Of a DNA stretch of 20,526 bases, positions 14,743-20,526 are shown one piece after another. The translations under genes were made by a program, and so were the position numbers. The first letter of the stretch is position 1; each line of letters opens with the position of its first letter. The stretch comes from JAVBRU01 sp031547595 (GTDB lineage Bacteria; Bacillota; Clostridia; Christensenellales; Aristaeellaceae), in assembly GCA_031547595.1 (NCBI GenBank), contig JAVBRU010000067.1, positions 1 through 20,526 of the forward strand. The letters run 5' to 3'. The notes beneath the pieces are model-generated. The model was not told the origin of the DNA. It did not search any database and saw only the letters and a program-made list of their open reading frames with translations.

Positions 14743-16179
14743 TTAACCCTCCATTGTCACATCATAGGCATAATCGCACACGGCGATACCCGCCTGTGCC
14801 AGGGTTTGCGCCACCTGATCGGCAATGCTGATGTTCTCGTAGCGCACGCCGCGCACGGTGTTTTCCGGCCCATAACCCGCCACGCGGGAGCCGATGGCAG
14901 GCTTCACCTGAATATTGCGGAACACCACATCACGGATGTTGCCCGCCTCCTCGTCTTTCGACCAGAAATCCTTGGTAATCATCACATGGGTGGCCAGATG
15001 GCACTCATGCTCGATACGGATATCGTCAAACACCACGTTACTAACCAGCGCCTTATCACAGATGTACACCACCAGCGAGCCGAGCTCCAGCGTCCAATCG
15101 GCGTAGCTGCGGATCACATCACAGTTGCGGAAAGTGACATCCGAAATATCGTTCACCGATTCCGCCGCAATGCCAAAGCAGCGTACCTTGTCATTCCACA
15201 CCACGCAGCGCTCTGCCAGAATATCGCGCCCGCCGCACACCGGCGGCTTCACCATGGCCTTGACCACCACGGCATCATCGCCAGTGCGGATAAAGCAATC
15301 GCGCACCCGCACCTGCTGGCTGCTGACGATATCAATGCCATCGCTGTTTTCGCGGTAGCCATACAGCTTCACGTTGTCCACTTCCACGCCTTCGCAGGCG
15401 CTGAAATGCAGCGTCCAGGCCGGCACGTTCACGATGGTCACATCCTGTACGGTCACATTTTTACAGTTCTTGAACACCGCCGGATTACGTTCATGCCAGT
15501 GCAGTAAGGAGAAGTCCAGCATCCCCTGCCCTTCCAGGCGGATGTTCTTTTTGCCGTCCGCCATCAGGCAGGTGCGGTAAATAGGCTGCCCCGCCCAGTC
15601 TTTTTCCACCAGCGGTTTTTCCTCCGCCGGATGCGGCATGGCAGTCACCACCGCGCCTGCTGCGAGGTATACCGTATCGCCATCCTCAAAATCAAAGGTG
15701 TCGATCTGATGAAGGCCAGGGCCAAAGTATAGCCCCTGTACCTCCTCCGGTTTCTTTTCCTCGCGAATCGAGCAAACAGAAATCGTCAGCGGCTGATCAA
15801 TGCTGTCATCCGCCAGCACCGTCACATGCCCGGTGTGCGCCATGGAGAAGCTGATTCTCCCGGCTTCAAGCGCTGCAATCAGCCCATAGCTGGTGGGCAG
15901 AAGCTCCGCCTTCTTTGCGCCGCCGTCCCGAATGGCTGTGAACAGCACTGGCTCGTCCCCCGCGAAGCTGACCTGCGCAAAACTGTGCGGGCCGCCACGG
16001 GTGACTGGCGCGGCATACACCGGCACTGGCTGCCCATCGGCAAACAATTGCCAATCCGAAGATACGCGCACGCCCTCGGCAGCGGCCTTGTGCGGCTCGT
16101 CCCCCTGAGCACGGTGGCCTGCCCGATCGGCCGCTTCCTGCAGCCCCGGGGCAATGGGCGGGATTTTCAAGCTCTTCAT
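14743..16179 (-). CDS. GH28-like right-handed beta-helix protein (polygalacturonase family)
   Basis: A 478-residue protein with an N-terminal beta-sandwich region (about 35-145) followed by a parallel beta-helix typical of GH28 pectinases (from YFGPGLHQID, 151-160). Helix rungs are obvious as repeated NVTVQDVTI, GVEVDNVKL, QVRVRDCFI and DVTFRNCDV patterns. Two GH28 catalytic blocks are kept: NSDGID (278-283, Asp280) and TGDDA (299-303, Asp301/302). The later GHG block appears as CFGIAAES (334-341), so the usual His is missing. There is no signal peptide, suggesting intracellular oligogalacturonide or related processing. ATG 16179 follows AAGGAG at ten bases and comes 7 bp after the GH39-like stop; a TTG at 16200 would lie on the ribosome site and is rejected. 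Confidence 0.83.
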   Translation of the reverse strand: MKSLKIPPIAPGLQEAADRAGHRAQGDEPHKAAAEGVRVSSDWQLFADGQPVPVYAAPVTRGGPHSFAQVSFAGDEPVLFTAIRDGGAKKAELLPTSYGLIAALEAGRISFSMAHTGHVTVLADDSIDQPLTISVCSIREEKKPEEVQGLYFGPGLHQIDTFDFEDGDTVYLAAGAVVTAMPHPAEEKPLVEKDWAGQPIYRTCLMADGKKNIRLEGQGMLDFSLLHWHERNPAVFKNCKNVTVQDVTIVNVPAWTLHFSACEGVEVDNVKLYGYRENSDGIDIVSSQQVRVRDCFIRTGDDAVVVKAMVKPPVCGGRDILAERCVVWNDKVRCFGIAAESVNDISDVTFRNCDVIRSYADWTLELGSLVVYICDKALVSNVVFDDIRIEHECHLATHVMITKDFWSKDEEAGNIRDVVFRNIQVKPAIGSRVAGYGPENTVRGVRYENISIADQVAQTLAQAGIAVCDYAYDVTMEG

Positions 16180-16186
16180 CGTTTGT

Positions 16187-18130
16187 TTACTCCTTATCAA
16201 AGGAAATTTTGAGTGTTGTGTCCGCTCCTGCGTCCATTACACCATAGGTGAGGTGCAACGCACCTGTAAAACCTTCCGGAGTACGCAAGGAAAATGTGCC
16301 GTCCAGGGGCAGCGCTTCCATGCTTTCTGTTTGCAGCGCCTGCGGCAAATTATCCAAATTGCCTCCCGCCGCAAATAGCTGTTGCGCGACTGTTTGCCCC
16401 TGCCCGTCCACATACTCCGCATAGAGGAAGCACGTAGCACCGGCACTTTGCGCGCCGCTAAGGCGCGGCATGGCGATCAGCGCTTCGGGCAGGTTTGTCA
16501 GCACCACAGTGCCCTTGGACAGCCCTTTCCCGGCATCGCCCATGCCCGCCCATGCGCTGAAGGAACCCAAATCAAACTCCGAGAACATGGTGGAATTGCG
16601 ATCTTCAAAGTAATACTCCCGCCGCAGCACTGTGGCCACGCCGCCATGGATCACCTGATCGTCCACAAACGCCGTCACATCTGGCAGTTCTACGGTTGTA
16701 CCGTTCTTTTGGATGTCCACATAAATCATGCCGCCGCTTGGCAGGCTGGCTTGATAGCCTAAATCGGCAGTGGCTACGTCCTGTGCGGAATAAATGATGT
16801 CTGCTTCGTCGCTGCCGCCGTTTTTGCCGTGGTTGCTGTGCTGCTCGTCAATGGCGTAAATGGTGATATCGCAGGTATCAAAGGGCAGTTCCTGCAGCGC
16901 CAGGGTATAATCCTTGGCCTTGTAGGTGCGGTTGTACAACAGCACGCCCGCCCGATCGCCATCAATCGATGCAAAGCCCTGGATGCCATTGGCCTCTTTG
17001 AGGTATACGCGGTCTACCGGCATGTTGTTGTAGAAAGCCAGAAGGTGATAGGCCGCGTATCGCTTGCCCGTGCGGCTTTCGATCATCTGAATGCCCTGCT
17101 CGCCCGACACGCGGAAGCACGCCCAGTTGACGGAGGTAACCTGTGGCGTCTCCACAAAATATGATATCGCGTCCAGCATGGGCGCTATGCATTTTTCGGT
17201 AGCCGTTGTGCCGCTTGAGAGGGATATATGGAACTCGTTCATATGCAGCCCTGTGCCCGCAAAGGTATCACCGAAGCCGGAAAGTGCCTGATTCGCCAGC
17301 TCAGTGTACGTCTTGTAGTTGTTTGGCACATAGCAATGGTACGAGATAAAGTCCAAAGGAAGTCTATTTTCTTGCACGTGGGAGAGGAACTGCTTGACGT
17401 TACCGTTGCTGTAATACGTATCGAAGGTGGCCAGGGATAAGCCGCCCACCATGGCATAGGGGTTTTGCGCGCGGATGCCCCGCGCTGCGGCATCGTAGAT
17501 TTGTATGTACTCATCCCAAGTGCCGCCGTAAAAGGCCATGTCGTTCACGCTGTGGTCAAACCAATCCGGTTCGTTCCAGATTTCATGGGCGGCCATCGGC
17601 CAGCCCAGCTCTTTGTAATGCGCGGCAATATCACCGCACACCTCGCCCCATTTTTCCATATCCACGGGCGGATATTTCCAGTAGCTACTGCCAGCCGCCT
17701 GCTTATCATACAAAGCGTTGGGGGTAGCAAAGTATACCAGATACGGCAGGCTGCCGTTTTTGTAGAAAATCTTGAGCATGGCATCCAGCGTCATAAAAGA
17801 ATGGGTGATGGCATCCGGGCTGCCAAGGCCAATGGTGCCGCCAATGCCGCCATTGCCCATAAACAAATCCACGCGCTGATTTTCGCTGCGCAGGGCGCGA
17901 AGTAGCGGCGCGTCACGCAGGAATTCCGCCGCGTAGCTGCCCACAAAGGAATGGGAAGGAGAGAAAACATTCTGGCGCTTGAACAGTGGAATCCCCGTGA
18001 ACTTCGAGAAATCTACCTGAATGCAGGTCTTGCTGTTCAAATCAATCTTGGTGGTCGTCTTTTCCGCGCAGCCAGTGCATACGGTGCCCAGCACCAGCAG
18101 CAAACAACACAATTTTTTGCAAATTCGCAT
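16187..18130 (-). CDS. GH39-like clan GH-A glycoside hydrolase, predicted lipoprotein
   Basis: A 647-residue exported enzyme. MRICKKLCCLLLVLG and the CTG-C lipobox (Cys21) indicate a lipoprotein anchored to the outer face of the membrane. The catalytic barrel (about 35-380) has HEIWNEPDW with the acid/base Glu187 and GLHMNEFHISL with the nucleophile Glu299, in the spacing of GH39 (beta-xylosidase, alpha-iduronidase and relatives). Residues about 390-647 form at least two further beta-rich regions without a recognised name, perhaps a barrel-linked sandwich and a sugar-binding domain. ATG 18130 has AAGGAG eight bases upstream; the longer reading start at 18178 would remove the signal from the N-terminus. 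Between it and the preceding LamG gene lies a strong terminator. Substrate unknown; a related GH-A family is possible. Confidence 0.82.
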   Translation of the reverse strand: MRICKKLCCLLLVLGTVCTGCAEKTTTKIDLNSKTCIQVDFSKFTGIPLFKRQNVFSPSHSFVGSYAAEFLRDAPLLRALRSENQRVDLFMGNGGIGGTIGLGSPDAITHSFMTLDAMLKIFYKNGSLPYLVYFATPNALYDKQAAGSSYWKYPPVDMEKWGEVCGDIAAHYKELGWPMAAHEIWNEPDWFDHSVNDMAFYGGTWDEYIQIYDAAARGIRAQNPYAMVGGLSLATFDTYYSNGNVKQFLSHVQENRLPLDFISYHCYVPNNYKTYTELANQALSGFGDTFAGTGLHMNEFHISLSSGTTATEKCIAPMLDAISYFVETPQVTSVNWACFRVSGEQGIQMIESRTGKRYAAYHLLAFYNNMPVDRVYLKEANGIQGFASIDGDRAGVLLYNRTYKAKDYTLALQELPFDTCDITIYAIDEQHSNHGKNGGSDEADIIYSAQDVATADLGYQASLPSGGMIYVDIQKNGTTVELPDVTAFVDDQVIHGGVATVLRREYYFEDRNSTMFSEFDLGSFSAWAGMGDAGKGLSKGTVVLTNLPEALIAMPRLSGAQSAGATCFLYAEYVDGQGQTVAQQLFAAGGNLDNLPQALQTESMEALPLDGTFSLRTPEGFTGALHLTYGVMDAGADTTLKISFDKE

Positions 18131-18153
18131 GAATTCACTCCTTTCTGGCCAGG

Positions 18154-18188
18154 AAAAAAGGGAGGGAATGGGGCACACTCCCTCCCCT
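18154..18188 (-). terminator. Strong rho-independent terminator inside the glycan operon, after the LamG gene
   Basis: On the minus strand GGGAGGGA (18186-18179) and TCCCTCCC (18167-18160) form a perfect 8-bp GC-rich stem, extendable by G-U and A-T pairs, around an 11-base loop, followed at once by TTTTTT (18159-18154). It lies 20 bases after the LamG stop and 24 bases before the next ATG, with no room for a promoter in between. So the three downstream genes depend on read-through or anti-termination, or on a promoter within the LamG gene. Confidence 0.85.
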
Positions 18189-18207
18189 TGCAGAGATGGT
18201 TTAAGAT

Positions 18208-18996
18208 TTATTTCGCCGCGACAATCGCTTCGATGTCATACACAGCGCCGGCAAAGACTTTCACTTCGTCCACGGAGCCGCTGAAGCCCTCGGCCACCAC
18301 TTCGCGGTTGCCGCCGTTGAACCAATCCCACTGTGCCCAGTTGCCGCCCACGCAGAAGGTGAAGGCGCTGGAGATTTTCTCGTCTTCGTCAGCATACACT
18401 TCGGCAATCTTCACGCCGTCCACAAAAGTGGTCACAAGGCTGTTTTCGCTGTCATACACCATCACATAGTGATGCCAGCCATCGGGCGCTTCGGATACTG
18501 CAGACGCGCTGCCCCACCAATCGCTGCCGCCCACCTTGGAGATGGAGAACAGGGACACGGTGCCATCTTCCGCAACGGCCTTATTGACCAGCACGGTGAA
18601 GCCTTCATCGCTGCCGTTGATGCCCTGGTCTACCACGCGGGAGTTGCCGGTGTGCGCTTTTTCCAGATCAACCTTGGCATAGAAGGAAACGGTGAAGGAT
18701 TTACCTTCGTAGGTGTCCATGAAATCGTTGTTGGCATCATCCGTCGCCGCAAGGCCGGACGCGCCGCCAAAGTACACAGCGCCGTTCGCATAGCCTTCCA
18801 CGGCCTGGATGCCATCGGGATTGATGACGCGTGTCAGGTCGTTGCCGTTGCCGGATGCATCCGCGCCAAGGTTTTCCGCATCGTCAAAGGTGTAATACGC
18901 AAGCAGCGCAGGCGCGGCTTCTTCGGCCAGTGCCGCCATGGGCACTACCATTGCCAGACATACCAGGAGAGCCAACAATTTGAACAGGTTCTTCAT
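18208..18996 (-). CDS. Secreted LamG/concanavalin A-like domain protein
   Basis: A 262-residue protein with a type I signal peptide (MKNLFKLLALLVCLAMVV, cleavage likely after ALA at 24) and one LamG-like jelly-roll domain over nearly all the rest. The typical start YYTFDDAENLGADASGNGND (35-54) and the blocks FTVSFYAKV, GWHHYVMVYD, VTTFVDGVKI and FSGSVDEVKVF are visible. It has no catalytic domain, lipobox, LPXTG or S-layer motif, so it is released or held by another partner. In this operon it is a candidate glycan-binding protein, or a structural product needed in larger amounts, given the terminator right behind it. AAAGGTGG precedes ATG 18996. It follows the GH36 stop by 64 bp. Binding partner unknown. 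Confidence 0.85.
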   Translation of the reverse strand: MKNLFKLLALLVCLAMVVPMAALAEEAAPALLAYYTFDDAENLGADASGNGNDLTRVINPDGIQAVEGYANGAVYFGGASGLAATDDANNDFMDTYEGKSFTVSFYAKVDLEKAHTGNSRVVDQGINGSDEGFTVLVNKAVAEDGTVSLFSISKVGGSDWWGSASAVSEAPDGWHHYVMVYDSENSLVTTFVDGVKIAEVYADEDEKISSAFTFCVGGNWAQWDWFNGGNREVVAEGFSGSVDEVKVFAGAVYDIEAIVAAK

Positions 18997-19060
18997 CAGG
19001 AAATACCACCTTTCATTATATGGTTACGCCCGCCCATACCGGCAAGCAATAACTTCCGTG

Positions 19061-20526
19061 TCAGTCCCTTTGGAGCAGTACGCCCATCCCGCAATAATCA
19101 CCGTTCACCCGTAAGTGCAGCTTACCATCCAAAAGCTCCGCGCCGCAGCCCGCATCGGCATAAACTTCCACCACGCGGTAGCCCGTAAAATCCCGCGCCA
19201 GCGTATACCCGCCGCCGTTTTTCTCAAAGGCATGGGCGACCACCAGAATGCCCGCCTGCCCTTCCCGCACTGCCGCCTGCCAACCGTGAGCATGGTCGTA
19301 TGCAGTGATACCCTCGCGGTATACGCGGCTGCTGCCGCACGCAATGATGGGGGCGGTCAGCCGATAGAACGCTACGCCCTCCCGCACGGCATCCATCTGC
19401 GCCGCATTCAGCTGCGCCACATGCCCGGACAGGCACAGCCGCCCCAGCAGCCCCGCGCTGACAGACCAGATGATGCGTCGGATGCTGTCCGTGCTTCTAA
19501 TCACCGCCCAGATCTGGCTTTGCCGGGGCAAAATCAGCCGTTGCATATCCGCCGCGATGAGCGGAATCTCCGGACACTCATGCGCATCTGAGAACGACGC
19601 CATGGAGCAGCGCCCCATCATGCTCATCTCCAGGCGGTGCCCGCCGGAGGAGCAGTTTTCCACGATCAAATCGGGCAGCTGGCGGCGCATTTCATCGAAG
19701 AAGCGATAGGTGCCCAGCACGCCGTTACGCTGTGCTTCGCCAAGGGACTCAAAGCCGTCAAAGCCCAGGCCGTAGCAGCTGTTATAATCGATTTTGATAT
19801 AGCCAAAACCGTTATCGCGTAGAAAATCAATCACACGCTCTTGCAAATACTGCTGGGCATCCGGGCGGGCGAGGTTCAAAAATGCCCTGTCATGCTCCAC
19901 AATGGGCTGGCCGTTATCGTGCACAAACAGCTCCGGCCTTGACTGAAACACATCGCTGAGGTTCGATGCTACCTCGGCCTCAAACCACACGCCGGGAATC
20001 ATCCCCGCTTTGCGTATTTCATCGGCAATCTTCCGGATACCATCCGGAAATGCGGACTGCCGCACCTGCCAGTCCCCGGTGGATACCTGCCAATCCAGCT
20101 CCTTTCCATACCAGCCTGCATCAATCACAAAATAACTGAGCCCGAGGTCTTTGATGGCCGTTACTTCGGCGCGGATTGTATCCTGCGTGGGTTTGCCCCA
20201 GGTATCGCAATATTCGTTATACATGGGGTTGAGGGTCCTCTCCGCTTCCCCGCGAATTTCCAGCTGTGTGACGTGCGCATCCAGCAGCGCTTCGCAGGCT
20301 TCGTCTATACCGCCCTGCACCACGGTGAGGTATGCATCCGGCAATGCCAATTCTTCGCCGGGCGCTAAAGTCTTTCTGAAATGACCGTCCTCAAAGCCCG
20401 CCAGACCGCCGGCCAGCACCACATCTTCCTTCTGGCGCAGCAGCTCTATATTCCAAGAGCCTGCCCACGCCACCGTGGCCGCCCAGGTCACTTGGCGCTT
20501 TTCGTCCTCCAGCGCCATCAAAGGGA
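19061..20526 (-). CDS. GH36 alpha-galactosidase, N-terminus outside the window
   Basis: Retaining alpha-galactosidase of family 36, removing alpha-1,6-linked galactose from raffinose-type sugars or galactomannan side chains. About 488 codons are present; the frame runs open through base 20526, so the N-terminal beta-sandwich is largely missing. Seen: the end of the N-terminal domain (VAWAGSW), NEYCDTWGKPTQD at the barrel start, FVIDAGWYG, GVWFEAEV, the nucleophile Asp in YIKIDYN (codon 19789-19787), ENCSSGGHR, and the acid/base Asp in SFSDAHE (codon 19588-19586). All are standard GH36 signatures. The C-terminal beta domain ends with MGVLLQRD. No start or promoter can be judged here. First visible gene of the glycan operon, 64 bp before the LamG gene. 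Probably cytoplasmic, as most bacterial GH36 enzymes are. Confidence 0.93.
   Translation of the reverse strand, partial: PLMALEDEKRQVTWAATVAWAGSWNIELLRQKEDVVLAGGLAGFEDGHFRKTLAPGEELALPDAYLTVVQGGIDEACEALLDAHVTQLEIRGEAERTLNPMYNEYCDTWGKPTQDTIRAEVTAIKDLGLSYFVIDAGWYGKELDWQVSTGDWQVRQSAFPDGIRKIADEIRKAGMIPGVWFEAEVASNLSDVFQSRPELFVHDNGQPIVEHDRAFLNLARPDAQQYLQERVIDFLRDNGFGYIKIDYNSCYGLGFDGFESLGEAQRNGVLGTYRFFDEMRRQLPDLIVENCSSGGHRLEMSMMGRCSMASFSDAHECPEIPLIAADMQRLILPRQSQIWAVIRSTDSIRRIIWSVSAGLLGRLCLSGHVAQLNAAQMDAVREGVAFYRLTAPIIACGSSRVYREGITAYDHAHGWQAAVREGQAGILVVAHAFEKNGGGYTLARDFTGYRVVEVYADAGCGAELLDGKLHLRVNGDYCGMGVLLQRD

Noticed and set aside
13869..14831. Plus-strand open frame of 320 codons
   Set aside because: Antisense to the GH43 gene, with no domain and a start inside the palindrome.
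14737..15507. Plus-strand open frame of 256 codons
   Set aside because: Antisense to the GH28-like gene; the His-rich translation is a shadow of the beta-helix repeats.
16180..16200. TTG start for the GH28-like gene
   Set aside because: It would sit at the ribosome site (AAGGAG) used by ATG 16179 and inside the end of the previous gene.
19015..19020. TATAAT on the minus strand just before the LamG gene
   Set aside because: The implied transcription start (near 19008) would fall inside the ribosome site, and no -35 is found at normal spacing; the LamG gene is more likely transcribed from upstream.

Overview
The window reads as chromosomal DNA of a Gram-positive, probably anaerobic, gut-type Bacillota (Clostridia; possibly Christensenellales-like). 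The grounds are strong AGGAGG-type ribosome sites, sigma-A-type promoters, closely packed genes, a lipoprotein with a Firmicutes-style signal, and RecD2/ComF/TcdA/TtcA-type genes together with plant-polysaccharide hydrolases. The taxon is an inference. No rRNA, tRNA, insertion sequence, phage gene or CRISPR array was seen.

Layout. (1) 1-2271, minus: a family 2 glycoside hydrolase (beta-galactosidase type), cut at its C-terminal end by the window edge. Its promoter stands back to back with that of the next gene. (2) 2486-4187: a YbaK/ProX-type aminoacyl-tRNA deacylase (+), a GNAT acetyltransferase (-) and a second GNAT (+). These form tail-to-tail overlapping pairs with each other and with tcdA. 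(3) 4147-8497, minus: a tightly packed operon, transcribed TtcA-like tRNA thiolase, RecD2 helicase, ComF and TcdA (tRNA ct6A cyclase). (4) 8576-10825, minus: a membrane-bound hybrid histidine kinase with its own promoter and no partner regulator. (5) 10959-13619, minus: a three-gene operon of a small Lys/Thr/Ala-rich coiled-coil protein, a NudC-type NAD+ diphosphatase, and an unusual protein with two ACT domains fused to a metallo-beta-lactamase fold. (6) 13687-13882: a rho-independent terminator and a roughly 160-bp imperfect palindrome. (7) 13887-20526, minus: a polysaccharide-use operon, transcribed GH36 alpha-galactosidase (N-terminus outside the window), secreted LamG-type protein, GH39-like lipoprotein, GH28-like beta-helix protein and GH43-type enzyme. 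A strong terminator lies inside it, just after the LamG gene.

How the genes fit together. The hydrolases at both ends suggest breakdown of a galactose-, arabinose/xylose- and uronate-containing plant glycan such as pectin side chains or arabinogalactan. One enzyme (GH39-like) is anchored outside the cell and one LamG protein is secreted; the GH28, GH43 and GH2 proteins show no signal peptide and probably process imported oligosaccharides. No transporter or dedicated regulator for the operon lies inside the window. The middle section is mostly tRNA quality and modification, DNA repair and uptake, and signalling. The best candidates for undescribed biology are the ACT-ACT-MBL protein with its operon partners, the long palindrome at 13723-13882, and the internal terminator of the glycan operon.
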